A DNA stretch of 64,000 nucleotides from Marinilabiliales bacterium (GCA_003512955.1 DOTG01000041.1:316494-380493), one strand, 5' to 3'. Shown: positions 23,322 to 32,564, counted from the first letter of the stretch. The notes: generated from the letters alone by a model not told the origin. Numbers and translations are program-made.

Positions 23322-25565
23322 TTATTTTTTCTTTATACTCCAACCTGTAGCTAAGCCAAAAATAAACCAGGCTAATGCCACAGAACCTGCCGCAAATAAG
23401 GTGTCACCTATCATACGGAGCCATTTAAAGGTAATGATATATGGCTGTTGCATAAATTCAGCAGAACGTGCATACCAAAGCCCATCCTGAACACTAGCAA
23501 CTGTTTGAGCTAAACCTACAGGAAGTACACTGATGAGAACCATGGCAGCCAAGCCAATATTGATGCTCCAAAAAGCAAATTTAACCCAACGCTCTTTCCA
23601 TACTACATCTTTATTCATATCGCGTAACACAAATAGCATCAACCCGATGCCAAGCATACCATATACTCCAAATAGAGCTGTGTGCCCATGTACGGGGGTT
23701 GTGTTTAATCCTTGCATGTAATACAAAGCAATAGGAGGATTGATAAGGAATCCGAAGATTCCAGCTCCAACTAAGTTCCAAAAGGCAACTGCTATAAAAC
23801 TATAAATAGGCCATTTGTAAGCTTTTATCCAGTCATTGCTCCGGCTTAACTTTAAATTATCATAAGCCTCAAAACCCATCAATACTAATGGTACCACTTC
23901 AAGGGCACTAAAGGTTGCCCCAAGTGCTAATACGGCCGTAGGAGTTCCTGTAAAATAGAGGTGATGAAAGGTTCCCAAAATACCTCCAGATAAAAATACA
24001 ATGGTGGAGAATAGCACGGCTGTAGTGGCACTGGATGCTTTAATGATTTGCATCCGGACAAAAAGAAAAGCCGTAACCACAGCAGCAAATACTTCAAAGA
24101 ACCCTTCAACCCAAAGATGAACTACCCACCAGCGCCAGTATTCAGCAATAGCAAGGTTGGTTTGTTGGCCCCACATAAGCCCAGCACCATAAAATGCGGC
24201 AATGGCAATGGAGGAGATTAAAAATAAAATCAACAAACTGCGGCTTTCCGATTTTTGCTTCAAAGCCGGCCAGATAGCTCTACCCATGAGCAATAACCAA
24301 ATAATAAGCCCGATAAACAGAAATAATTGCCAAAAACGTCCTAGGTCAACATACTCGTACCCTTGATGTCCAAACCAGAAATTTTCTGCCAGGCCAAGCT
24401 TCTGCATCACACCCATCCATTGCCCGATTAACGAGCCCAAAACAATCACTAATAAGGCTCCAAAAAGGAAGTTAACCCCTAATCGTTGAAATTTTGGTTC
24501 CACGCCTGAAATAGCTGGTGCATAATAAAGCCCCGTTGCCAACCATGATGTGGCAATCCAGAAAATTGCAATCTGAACGTGCCAGGTTCGCGATATGGAA
24601 TAAGGCAACCAATCCGACAGTGGTATTCCATAAAGTGCTTGCCCTTCTACAGTATAGTGGGCTGTAATGATACCCATTAAAACCTGTACTAAAAGCAATG
24701 CCGATACTGTCCAAAAATATTTTAGGATGGCTTTTTGCGATGGAGTCTGTACATCGTTTTTAAGCAAAAAGTTTGTTGATACATTGTGTTCCGACCCTTC
24801 ACCCCGCCGTTTTGCATAGAACCAAACCATGATTCCAATTCCAGCAAGTAGCATGATGACACTAAAGCCGGTCCAAAGCAGTAAAGCTCCTGTGGGCTTA
24901 TTAGCTACCAATTCTTCAGCAGGCCAGTTGTTGGTATAAGTAATTTCTTGTCCCGGGCGTTCGGTAACACATGTCCACGAAACCCAAAAGAAGAACGCAT
25001 TAAGTTTTCTTACTCTTTCAGAATCTTTTAAGGTATTTTTTTGGATACTGTAGGTGTCGCGTTCTGCATCAAGACTGGGGTCATCGGTAAATAATCTGCT
25101 GTAATAACTGCTGTTATTTGAAAAAGCTTCAGCCCTCAAGTCAGAAATGGTAAGGGTCTTATCTTCATGATTGTAGGTATTTGTCCGAAGCTCTTTCTGT
25201 AAAGAAACTTTCAGAAATGCCTGCTGTTCCTTGCTTAGGTTGTCGAAGGCTACACTGTCTTTGATTAAAGCAAGTTGGTTTAAAATAAAAATTGCCTCTT
25301 TATGCAGCCAATCGGCACTCCAGTCGGGGGCTTGATAGGCGCCATGGCCCCAAACCGAACCCAATTCCTGGCCACCCATCGATTGCCATACATTTTGACC
25401 ATCTTTTATGTCTTGCCCGGTAAATAGGGTTGTTCCACTGGTTGTGACTACCTTATCGGGAATAGGCGGCGCTTGCCTGTAAATTTCTCTTCCGTAATAC
25501 AAAAGTACGGCAAAGGAGATGGTCATTACGGCCAAAAAGCCAAACCAAAGTTTTTTTGTTGTCAT
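23322..25565 (-). CDS. norZ: quinol-dependent nitric oxide reductase (qNOR)
   Basis: A 747-residue single-subunit NO reductase of the haem-copper oxidase superfamily, reducing 2 NO to N2O with quinol. The N-terminal extension (TSGTTLFTGQDIKDGQNVWQ and SVWGHGAYQAPDW) is the cytochrome c-like part that in qNOR lacks haem c. About 13 further helices carry the haem b/FeB ligands: His in SRTWHVQIAIFW, His and Glu in WRWWVVHLWVEGFFEV, the His pair in GTFHHLYFTG, and His in HGHTALFGVYGM. It is the last gene of an operon with a hemerythrin and Ric, all linked to NO stress. The product is in the inner membrane. It detoxifies NO or works in denitrification. No other denitrification genes are in the window. 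Confidence 0.96.
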   Translation of the reverse strand: MTTKKLWFGFLAVMTISFAVLLYYGREIYRQAPPIPDKVVTTSGTTLFTGQDIKDGQNVWQSMGGQELGSVWGHGAYQAPDWSADWLHKEAIFILNQLALIKDSVAFDNLSKEQQAFLKVSLQKELRTNTYNHEDKTLTISDLRAEAFSNNSSYYSRLFTDDPSLDAERDTYSIQKNTLKDSERVRKLNAFFFWVSWTCVTERPGQEITYTNNWPAEELVANKPTGALLLWTGFSVIMLLAGIGIMVWFYAKRRGEGSEHNVSTNFLLKNDVQTPSQKAILKYFWTVSALLLVQVLMGIITAHYTVEGQALYGIPLSDWLPYSISRTWHVQIAIFWIATSWLATGLYYAPAISGVEPKFQRLGVNFLFGALLVIVLGSLIGQWMGVMQKLGLAENFWFGHQGYEYVDLGRFWQLFLFIGLIIWLLLMGRAIWPALKQKSESRSLLILFLISSIAIAAFYGAGLMWGQQTNLAIAEYWRWWVVHLWVEGFFEVFAAVVTAFLFVRMQIIKASSATTAVLFSTIVFLSGGILGTFHHLYFTGTPTAVLALGATFSALEVVPLVLMGFEAYDNLKLSRSNDWIKAYKWPIYSFIAVAFWNLVGAGIFGFLINPPIALYYMQGLNTTPVHGHTALFGVYGMLGIGLMLFVLRDMNKDVVWKERWVKFAFWSINIGLAAMVLISVLPVGLAQTVASVQDGLWYARSAEFMQQPYIITFKWLRMIGDTLFAAGSVALAWFIFGLATGWSIKKK

Positions 25566-25601
25566 ACGTTGTTGTTTTTTAGTTTATAATAATTGTCTCT
25601 A

Positions 25602-26150
25602 TTATCGGATATTATAGGCTTTTGCAAGTATCAGGATACGATGGATAAAGTCTGAGGCCCCAATTCCAGCAGATGAAGAGCCTCCAATTTGTTTGAATTC
25701 GTCAAACAGCAATTGCTGTTCTTCCGGGGTCAATACATTGTCTGCCATCCGGAATAAGATATTGTTTTCTTTTCCAATATGGGCCCTTAGTAACTCAGTG
25801 TAATTCAACATATTTTTATAAACCTCGGGCAATGCCTCTGGATTTCCTGCCTTATATTTCAGTATGTGTTCGGTCATGTTTCTTACAAAAGTTCTTCCCT
25901 GTTCGTGGTCATTCATCATCACAGTAATAGGCCCTTGTTGAAAGGAGAATCCTTTTTCTACCATTTTTGGAAAGAGCAGGTCTTCCTCTTTGGCATGATG
26001 TATTCCATCGGCAAATTGTTTAATTATTGTAACCACTTCATCTAGATGGAAACTGTTGGCAGTTGGGAGAGTGGTCATTTTTTCCATGACATCTGTTAAT
26101 AAAACAATGTGCACATGGTCTTCTTCAAGATTGGCTGTAGCAAGATTCAT
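25602..26150 (-). CDS. hemerythrin-like (HHE) domain protein
   Basis: A 182-residue soluble four-helix protein with the HHE ligand pattern: EEDHVHI at the N-terminus, HHAKEEDLLFPKM, MNDHEQGR, and LRAHIGKENNILFRMAD. This is the diiron family related to Ric and to NO/O2-binding hemerythrins. It begins 3 bases after the Ric stop and lies 36 bases before the NO reductase, so co-expression is almost certain. A likely role is binding NO or protecting iron centres, inferred from the operon. It is distinct from the bacteriohemerythrin domain at 2318-2700. Confidence 0.94.
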   Translation of the reverse strand: MNLATANLEEDHVHIVLLTDVMEKMTTLPTANSFHLDEVVTIIKQFADGIHHAKEEDLLFPKMVEKGFSFQQGPITVMMNDHEQGRTFVRNMTEHILKYKAGNPEALPEVYKNMLNYTELLRAHIGKENNILFRMADNVLTPEEQQLLFDEFKQIGGSSSAGIGASDFIHRILILAKAYNIR

Positions 26151-26153
26151 TAT

Positions 26154-26849
26154 CTATAGTTTTAAGGCTTTTGGGAAAAGGATATTATTTTCAAGATGCA
26201 CATGAATATGGAGGTCATCTTCAAATTGTTCGAGCAATTTAAATGTTACCGAATAGGTGTTACAGGCATCATTCGGTAGTTTGTAGCCCTTAGTAATTTG
26301 ATTGATTTTGTCCATAGCTCCACCAGCAAATTCATGTTCCCCGTTCATTCGGTGTATTTCAGATTCAATCACTTTTTTGGTGTCAGTTGAATGTGCCGTG
26401 ATTGCTTGTTTTATAGCTGGAAAAAGGACATCTTCCTCATTTTTTAGATGCTGTAAGAGTTCCGTGTTGATCTTGTTAAAAAGTTCAGCCACTTCAACCA
26501 GTTCCGGGTGATGCTCCCCGTGTGCCTGGGCAATTTTTTGTGTATAAAACACTAACTCCGGCAGCATTTTTAGCACATATTTATGGTGGATATTCACGAT
26601 ATAATCGGACAAAAAGCCTAAGTCCCAATCTTTAAAATTGTGAGCGTGATTTTGTGGGTCTTGTTCCAAAACCGTCAACTCATGAATCAGAATAGAAGCG
26701 TCTATTTCCTTTTCGGAACAAGCCTGTTGTAATGTTTTCTTCCCGCCACAGCAAAAATCTATGCCGGCTTGTTTAAATAGAGTGGCAGTTCTGAAGTCCT
26801 GAGCTACTATTTCGCCCAATGTTAGATGTTGATAATCGATATTATTCAT
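26154..26849 (-). CDS. ric: iron-sulfur cluster repair di-iron protein (Ric/ScdA/YtfE)
   Basis: A 231-residue protein. The N-terminal ScdA_N/DUF542 domain (1-60) contains the characteristic GIDFCCGGKKTL. The C-terminal hemerythrin-like domain carries the diiron ligands in NIHHKYVLKMLPEL, AQAHGEHHPEL, HLKNEEDVLFP, RMNGEHEFAG and HIHVHLENNILFP. The family restores Fe-S clusters damaged by NO or oxidants. It is the first gene of the operon ric-hemerythrin-norZ and has a good upstream promoter. All key residues are present. Confidence 0.96.
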   Translation of the reverse strand: MNNIDYQHLTLGEIVAQDFRTATLFKQAGIDFCCGGKKTLQQACSEKEIDASILIHELTVLEQDPQNHAHNFKDWDLGFLSDYIVNIHHKYVLKMLPELVFYTQKIAQAHGEHHPELVEVAELFNKINTELLQHLKNEEDVLFPAIKQAITAHSTDTKKVIESEIHRMNGEHEFAGGAMDKINQITKGYKLPNDACNTYSVTFKLLEQFEDDLHIHVHLENNILFPKALKL

Positions 26850-26866
26850 AGTAAAAGATATTTGGA

Positions 26867-26918
26867 CAAATATATATTATTTTTATAAAAGGACAACAAG
26901 GTCTTTATATAATTATAT
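26867..26918 (-). promoter_or_regulatory. promoter and possible operator of the NO-defence operon
   Basis: On the minus strand TATATTTG (26867-26874) is a perfect TAnnTTTG and GTTG (26894-26897) stands 19 bases upstream as the -33. A 12-bp palindrome, ATATAATTATAT (26907-26918), lies just upstream and could bind an NO- or redox-sensing regulator, though its low complexity makes this uncertain. Confidence 0.6.
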
Positions 26919-27350
26919 GTTTTATTAAAATAAAAGATGGGATATTGTATTAGGACGTATAAACTAAATTGAATAGCCGATTTACATAACACCTCGATTC
27001 CACAAATGAAATATTAATAGTCAAGAAAATAAGGTATCTGACCGCGGCGCAACTTCTCTAAAATGAATAGAGAAGAATAGATTTTATATTTCTCAAATTC
27101 AACGCGGTCGCGCTGCGGCTTGCGGATATTCGGTACAATTAATTGATTATGTAATGCTGAATCAAACAAGTTTAGCAGATGAATCTGATCAGATGCAAAA
27201 ATGGATGAGTGATTTTACAGGCATTCGTTTAGGAATTCTATTCCAATAAGCGGCGTTCGCCAGTTAATTCGTGGATGTGAGTCATATCCTGACTGATTCG
27301 AGGGTACCCGAATATTTGTCCAATTTGTTGCGCAGTACATAATAGCAAAT
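26919..27350. other. intergenic region with a structured, possibly relic segment
   Basis: No complete gene. GACCGCG (near 27039) and CGCGGTC (near 27104) form an inverted repeat around a hairpin CTTCTCT/AGAGAAG, in locally G+C-rich DNA. An open frame on the plus strand from about 27070 to 27249 encodes a short product ending SDFTGIRLGILFQ without a start codon before its Met. It may be the tail of a lost gene. No family recognised. Confidence 0.4.
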
Positions 27351-27393
27351 TTGAGTAAATAACCACCCTCAAAGAGGGTGGTTATTTACTCAA
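27351..27393. terminator. 20-bp perfect hairpin overlapping the DUF4249 stop codon
   Basis: TTGAGTAAATAACCACCCTC, loop AAA, then its exact reverse complement. The stop codon (27386-27388) and the last two codons of the DUF4249 gene lie in one arm. No T-run follows, so it may be a terminator of unusual kind or an mRNA 3'-end protector. Confidence 0.6.
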
Positions 27394-28210
27394 TAGTAGC
27401 TGTTGAAACGTTTGAAAGGACAGTATCGATTCTGGTGATTGATGAAGCTTGGAAATAGCCCAGGCATTCGTTGGTCAGGTTGTTTTCAGGATTTAATCCC
27501 GGAGGTTGAATGTTGCTGAAAACATTGGCTGTCTGCCGGGTCAAATCGTAATAATATTTGTACATATTTTCTGATAGCGAATGCAATTTTATGGTTACCG
27601 AATCCCCCTTGGCAAAAGCATAAGGGGCGGTCCACTCCAACATTCCTTGTGAATAGGAATCATCGAATACCAACAAATCGTCGTATCCATTAAAAAGGCT
27701 GTCGTTTTTAGATACTTCGGCTTTGTAGTATTTTACGCTCTCGGTTTCGTTTTTCAGGAGTAGCTTAAAATAATATCCCTTTCCATCAATCGCATCCGAT
27801 TTGTATTGAATCAAAAAGGTGTCAACAATAGGAGGAACAGGAAGCAGCTCTTCGGCTTTGTAGATTTTTCCTTCAATTTGTACCGATAAATAATAATTGT
27901 AACCATAAACAGCCTCCAGGTTATTAAATACATAAGTACCATTAGTGCTCCATTCTGCAGTCTCAACATAACCTGAATCATCGCGGATACGAATCAACGC
28001 TTCGTTGATAGGAATAAAATCTACGGTACTGTCGGGAGGTGCTGAATATGAAACTTTAACAGAAAAAGGGGGGGCTTGATCTGAGATTTTCCCTTCAATG
28101 ACTAACCGAGGTTGGTAATCTTCATACAAATCCTTTTCCAAAGGTTCATAACAAGCTGGTATCAAAAGAGTAACAGTAAATATCCAGATTATGTTGATAT
28201 GTTTTTTCAT
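27386..28210 (-). CDS. DUF4249-family lipoprotein paired with a TonB-dependent receptor
   Basis: A 274-residue exported protein. The signal peptide ends in a lipobox (LLIPAC), so Cys20 should be lipidated. The rest is beta-rich, with the family opening YQPRLVIEGKISDQAPPFSVKVSYS and repeated Tyr/Asn pairs. DUF4249 proteins in Bacteroidota occur directly after a TonB-dependent receptor and are thought to be surface or periplasmic partners in substrate capture. Here only 3 bases separate it from the receptor's stop. The substrate is unknown. It is the last gene of the sigma/anti-sigma/receptor operon. Confidence 0.9.
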   Translation of the reverse strand: MKKHINIIWIFTVTLLIPACYEPLEKDLYEDYQPRLVIEGKISDQAPPFSVKVSYSAPPDSTVDFIPINEALIRIRDDSGYVETAEWSTNGTYVFNNLEAVYGYNYYLSVQIEGKIYKAEELLPVPPIVDTFLIQYKSDAIDGKGYYFKLLLKNETESVKYYKAEVSKNDSLFNGYDDLLVFDDSYSQGMLEWTAPYAFAKGDSVTIKLHSLSENMYKYYYDLTRQTANVFSNIQPPGLNPENNLTNECLGYFQASSITRIDTVLSNVSTATIE

Positions 28211-28213
28211 CTT

Positions 28214-30760
28214 TTAAAATGTAAACCGGTACGATACCGATGGTACAAATTGATACAAATAAAAATACCCAGGTTTCAACACTTGATCGCCTAAGATATC
28301 ATTCTCATCAGGAATAAAGTAGCTGATTCCCAGAGCATTCTTCCTAAAATATACATTATAGATGGCAAAGTTCCAATAACTTTTCCATTTTCTGGAATCA
28401 TTTTTCTTTGAAGCAATATCCACACTTAAGTCGAGCCTGTGATATGGGGGAAGCTTTTTAGAATTGATATTGTTTTCGTCAAATTGAAGATACGTTGCTC
28501 CATTTACCTGATACTTGCCAGTAGCTGCCGTGTAAGGGATTCCAGATGCCAATACCCATGTGGCGGATATTGAAATGCGCGGATTTATTTGATAAACATT
28601 CGACAGGTTTATGGTGTGCTCCCTAGTGTGCGAAGCTGGATAGGTTTGATTGTTGTTCAGTCCGATGGTTTTCCATAGCGGGTGGCAAAAATCGTAAGAA
28701 ATCATTCCCGAAAGGTTCTTATATTGATAAGCAACCAGCAACTCTGTTCCTAAGACTGTAGCACTTGACTTATAGAGATATTCTACCGGGTCCTCGGTAT
28801 TCAGAATCCTCCGATCCTGCATGTTTTCAATCAGGTTTTCCATGGTGCGGAAATAGGTCTCTGAATTGATGCTAAAGTTTTTATCGGATTTGTAAAAGAC
28901 ACCCAAGGTCATGTTTTCGCTAATCTGTGGTTGAAACTCCTCATTTGCAATAATCCAGCGGCTGGTAGAAACACCTACAGCACTAATCGGCAATTGATGC
29001 AAAGGTTGAACCTGTTTACTATAACTGGCTTTTACGGTGGTTTTTGGGCTCATGGCGACACTGAACCGGATTTGGGGTTCCACCAGCCAATCCCTGATGC
29101 CAATTAATGAATCTGTGAATGGGTCCGTATCCATATAAGTCAATCTAATACCGGCATCAATACTGAATTTATCTTGCACATTGGTTTGTTGCATTACATA
29201 AAAACTATTTAACCACATCTGTTCCAACGACGATTTGTAACGGGTATAAATATCTTCCTCTGTTTCAGATATTAAGGTATAAGGGTTGATGTTAAATAGG
29301 TTGCTCGAATAGCCAAACATAAATTTCATCAAGTTGGTATAATAATAGGTCAGGTCACTTTTGAATTTGAAGTTGGTAACCGTCGATTTCCAGTACAAAA
29401 GATTTTTTGCCTCCTTGGTTCCTTGCCGCATCTGGGTTTGGCTTGCGATGAACGAAATATTCGAAAATAAATTAGTACTATAAAGATGGTTCCACCGTAA
29501 AGTCCCTAAGTGGTTGGTCCTGCTTGATTGCTGGTATTGTGAAAAAAAATCGGAACCTGAATACCCGGAAAGAAACAGTCGGTTGGCATCGTTGAATTTA
29601 TAGTTCAGTTTTAGATTGGCATCGTAAAAATAAAATTGGATGTTTTTTAAATCAGTATCTGTTGCAAAAAACTTGGCCAAACGATCAACATAAGTTCTCC
29701 GGAATGCTAAAAGCATCGATGACTCCTCCTTTTTTAAGGGGCCTTCCACCAACCCTCTGGCTGAAATTATCCCGATTCCACCATTTAAATGCCATTGCTG
29801 GTTGTTTCCTTCCCGCAACCTCACATCAATCAACGACGATAATGAAGCCCCCTCACTTACCGGAATATCTCCTTTATAAACAGTCACATTGTTAACCACA
29901 TCAGGGTTAAAGATGGAAAAAAATCCTCCAAAATGCGAAGCATTATAAACATTGGCTTCATCCATAATAAAGGTAGTCTGGTCCGTTCCACCGCCCCTCA
30001 CATTGATGCTGCTGGTTGAAAGCTCGTTGGTTTGGATACCTGGCAAAACAGACAAATTGCGTAGCGCATCGTTTTCACCAAAAAGACCAGGCAGTTCTTG
30101 AAGTTTTGAAATATCTATTTTTACCAAATTGGTTAAGGTAGATTCCAAAAACAGGCTTTTGGGGCGCGCATTAACTGTAATTTCCTGAATATCATAATCC
30201 TTAGGCTGAAGCTTGATGGTAAGATTTTGACTCACCAAGAAGTTCAATTCCAAACCTTTTGGCTCGTAACCAATATTATAGAAGCTAATTTTTTGTTTGC
30301 CTGATGGGACTTTTATCGAGAAAAAGCCATACGCATTCGTGATGGTACCCATTTTTAATGATTCAATATAAACGGCTGCCCCAATAATATCTTCCGAGTT
30401 ATCTGAGTTCTTGACAGTTCCAGTAACAGTAATCCAATGAATGGTTGGTTTTTTTCGGTACAGAACTATGGTATTCCCCAACTGTCGGAAGCCTATGAGT
30501 TGTGGTTCAAAAACATCCTTCAGGATTGCATTAAGGGGAACTTGACGGTATTCAATTCTAGGGAGGAGGGTATCCGAAAATATATTGTCGGAGTATGAAA
30601 AATGTAGCCCTAACTCCTTTTCAAGGGTCTTAATAAAATCCTTTTGAGTGGTATTAGTTATTAAAATGGTAATTTTAGTTTGGAGCAAATCACTCTGCGA
30701 CCAAACTTTAGGAATGGATAGAAAGAAAAGGATGATTAAAATAAACTTGCAGGCTCTCAT
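28214..30760 (-). CDS. TonB-dependent outer membrane receptor with N-terminal STN domain
   Basis: An 848-residue receptor. After a signal peptide (to about 21), an STN/secretin-TonB N-terminal domain (about 30-105) is followed by a carboxypeptidase-regulatory-like beta-sandwich (about 110-195), the plug (about 205-330, with GGGTDQTTFIMDEANVYN) and a 22-strand barrel ending in SVSYRFTF, whose final Phe is the usual outer-membrane signature. The STN domain lets FecA-type receptors signal to a FecR anti-sigma factor across the periplasm, and exactly such a FecR gene lies just upstream. The ligand cannot be told: siderophore, metal or small organic compound are all possible. SusD is absent, which argues against a polysaccharide system. 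Confidence 0.95.
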   Translation of the reverse strand: MRACKFILIILFFLSIPKVWSQSDLLQTKITILITNTTQKDFIKTLEKELGLHFSYSDNIFSDTLLPRIEYRQVPLNAILKDVFEPQLIGFRQLGNTIVLYRKKPTIHWITVTGTVKNSDNSEDIIGAAVYIESLKMGTITNAYGFFSIKVPSGKQKISFYNIGYEPKGLELNFLVSQNLTIKLQPKDYDIQEITVNARPKSLFLESTLTNLVKIDISKLQELPGLFGENDALRNLSVLPGIQTNELSTSSINVRGGGTDQTTFIMDEANVYNASHFGGFFSIFNPDVVNNVTVYKGDIPVSEGASLSSLIDVRLREGNNQQWHLNGGIGIISARGLVEGPLKKEESSMLLAFRRTYVDRLAKFFATDTDLKNIQFYFYDANLKLNYKFNDANRLFLSGYSGSDFFSQYQQSSRTNHLGTLRWNHLYSTNLFSNISFIASQTQMRQGTKEAKNLLYWKSTVTNFKFKSDLTYYYTNLMKFMFGYSSNLFNINPYTLISETEEDIYTRYKSSLEQMWLNSFYVMQQTNVQDKFSIDAGIRLTYMDTDPFTDSLIGIRDWLVEPQIRFSVAMSPKTTVKASYSKQVQPLHQLPISAVGVSTSRWIIANEEFQPQISENMTLGVFYKSDKNFSINSETYFRTMENLIENMQDRRILNTEDPVEYLYKSSATVLGTELLVAYQYKNLSGMISYDFCHPLWKTIGLNNNQTYPASHTREHTINLSNVYQINPRISISATWVLASGIPYTAATGKYQVNGATYLQFDENNINSKKLPPYHRLDLSVDIASKKNDSRKWKSYWNFAIYNVYFRKNALGISYFIPDENDILGDQVLKPGYFYLYQFVPSVSYRFTF

Positions 30761-30858
30761 GCACCAAAAATAGGTTTTTTAACAAAACCTTAAACATGAG
30801 AAGTCCAAAATTATTGTTTGATAATAAAAATAGGGGAATTTTTTCAGAAAATACACAA

Positions 30859-31830
30859 TTAGCGTAATGCTTTTTCTTTAATTATGAAGGTGACCGAATT
30901 TTTCGAGATTTTATATTCCCAGCCCATGGCCAGCGCCAAAACCTCTGCTACCTGTTGGTCGGTTGGGTTAGAAAAGGTTCCGCTATATCTAACATTGTCG
31001 GTATTTTTTGGTAAAACCACCTCTTTACCAATAAATGAACTTAATTGATCCGCTACTTCGGTAATAGGTGTATTGTCAAAAGTAAAGTTCATGGTTTTCC
31101 ATGAATCGGCATTCACGTTCATTTTTGAAACAGCAGAAAGGTGGTTGTTGGCCGCAGAATAAACAATGTGCTCCCCTTTTTTAACTAATACGGGTTCTTC
31201 TGACTTTGGAGTTCTGAAACTAACCGTTCCGGTAAATACATCGAGGTGGTTCTCCGTGGCTGTAACTTTAAAGTTGAAGCTTGTTCCTAACACTTTTACT
31301 TCTGTTCCTGATAGGGTTGAAACAACAAATGGGTGTTCGGTATCTTTGGTTATCTCAAAAAATGCTTCCCCATTTAGATTGACAATTCTATTTTCTGAAT
31401 TGAAATTTTTATCTAATGTAAGAATTGTATTGCGGTTGAGAACAACGTTTGAGTTATCGGGAAGTTGTAATTGCTGAATAGTGTTTGTTGTTTGGTAAAC
31501 TTTGTTGGATTGAAAAAATGTCTGGGTAATGCTCCAAATACCAAATGCTAAAATAAGTGATGCTGCTACGGCGCTTGTTGTATAATAAAGCCTATGGATC
31601 GGTCTTTTGGCAGGTACTGCAAGCCTTTCTTTAAAAAGAAACCATTCGGAATTTACATCAGGCTTCAGTTCGAATGAAAGTTTTCCGGTTGTTTTCCAAA
31701 TTTTTTGATAATCATTATATAATTCCAGATTTTCAGCATCCAATAACCAGTCGCTTAGCTTAGTTTCCTCAGCTAACGTCAGGTTTTGACCTGAAATCTT
31801 TTTAAATAATATATCAAAAATAGCTTCCAC
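30859..31830 (-). CDS. FecR-type anti-sigma factor
   Basis: A 323-residue inner-membrane protein. The cytoplasmic N-terminal domain (1-85; LADWLLDAENLELYNDYQKIW) should hold the sigma factor. One membrane helix (about 86-105) precedes the periplasmic FecR domain (about 115-215; QLPDNSNVVLNRNTILTL, GEAFFEITKD, PFVVSTLSG) and a C-terminal DUF4974-like domain (about 250-318; MNFTFDNTPITEVADQL), which has the STN-like fold that contacts the receptor. It starts at GTG, 14 bases after the sigma gene, and the receptor follows 98 bases on. Confidence 0.95.
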   Translation of the reverse strand: MEAIFDILFKKISGQNLTLAEETKLSDWLLDAENLELYNDYQKIWKTTGKLSFELKPDVNSEWFLFKERLAVPAKRPIHRLYYTTSAVAASLILAFGIWSITQTFFQSNKVYQTTNTIQQLQLPDNSNVVLNRNTILTLDKNFNSENRIVNLNGEAFFEITKDTEHPFVVSTLSGTEVKVLGTSFNFKVTATENHLDVFTGTVSFRTPKSEEPVLVKKGEHIVYSAANNHLSAVSKMNVNADSWKTMNFTFDNTPITEVADQLSSFIGKEVVLPKNTDNVRYSGTFSNPTDQQVAEVLALAMGWEYKISKNSVTFIIKEKALR

Positions 31831-31844
31831 TTTTAAAAAATTAT

Positions 31845-32408
31845 CTATGAATAGAACAGGTGAATGGTACTTAACCCTACCTCAAAAAATAAAAATAATC
31901 CAAAGGCATCGATATAAGGTTTTAATGAAACCCGTAAATCTCTCAAAGCTTTACTAATGTGTTTTTCAACGGCTTTGATACTAATATCCAAATGCTCGGC
32001 GATTTCTTTATTGCTCATATCAGAATACCGGCTCAACGAAAATACCAATTGGCATTTTTCGGGTAAAGCCTCAATGGCTTTTTTAATTGCCGTTTCAACC
32101 TCGTCTTTTAAATAATCGCTCGTAGGTTGGGTTTGCTGGCTGTGCAATGTCGATTCGCTAAGCAGATTCTCAGAAACGGTGCGTTGTTTTTTTTCGATAA
32201 AATTTAATGAGGTATTGATAACTGAGCGGTGCAAATAAGATTTGATATTTTGATCCACAGATACCTCCTCCTTCAAGTTCCAAAGTTTTATAAAGACCTG
32301 TTGCACCACATCACGGGCATCATCCGGATCTTTAACCACCGAATTGGCCACATTGATTAAAGTTGGAAAATAGGTTTTAAAAAGGTTTTCAAATTGTGGT
32401 TCTGTCAT
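31845..32408 (-). CDS. FecI-like extracytoplasmic-function sigma factor with hydrophobic C-terminal tail
   Basis: A 187-residue ECF sigma factor of the Bacteroidota FecI-like family. Region 2 includes DPDDARDVVQQVFIKLW. Region 4 has LPEKCQLVFSLSRYSDMSNKEIAEHLDISIKAVEKHISKALRDLR. The last 25 residues (YIDAFGLFLFFEVGLSTIHLFYS region) are strongly hydrophobic and could attach to the membrane or to FecR. It should be released through FecR when the STN receptor meets its ligand and then transcribe this operon. A strong housekeeping-type promoter lies directly upstream, so basal expression does not depend on itself. Confidence 0.95.
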   Translation of the reverse strand: MTEPQFENLFKTYFPTLINVANSVVKDPDDARDVVQQVFIKLWNLKEEVSVDQNIKSYLHRSVINTSLNFIEKKQRTVSENLLSESTLHSQQTQPTSDYLKDEVETAIKKAIEALPEKCQLVFSLSRYSDMSNKEIAEHLDISIKAVEKHISKALRDLRVSLKPYIDAFGLFLFFEVGLSTIHLFYS

Positions 32409-32427
32409 GTAACAAAATATCTGGCTT

Positions 32428-32459
32428 CAAAAGTAAGTTTCCCAACCAATTTGCACAAA
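32428..32459 (-). promoter_or_regulatory. promoter of the sigma/FecR/receptor operon
   Basis: On the minus strand TTTG (32456-32459), 20 bases, TACTTTTG (32428-32435): both boxes match the Bacteroidota primary-sigma consensus exactly, 20 bases before the sigma ATG. Confidence 0.8.
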
Positions 32460-32564
32460 CATTTTAAATAAAAAACTGTTTGGTGTAACCAAAGAGTTAT
32501 GGGTGCGTCCTTTTCCGTGTCAATAAACCTTTAACAATTAACTTCCACTTTAAAATTGAGAACA

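Noticed and set aside
28214..30760. SusC of a polysaccharide utilisation locus
   Set aside because: No SusD follows. The STN domain, FecR/sigma pair and DUF4249 point to a signalling receptor for a small ligand.
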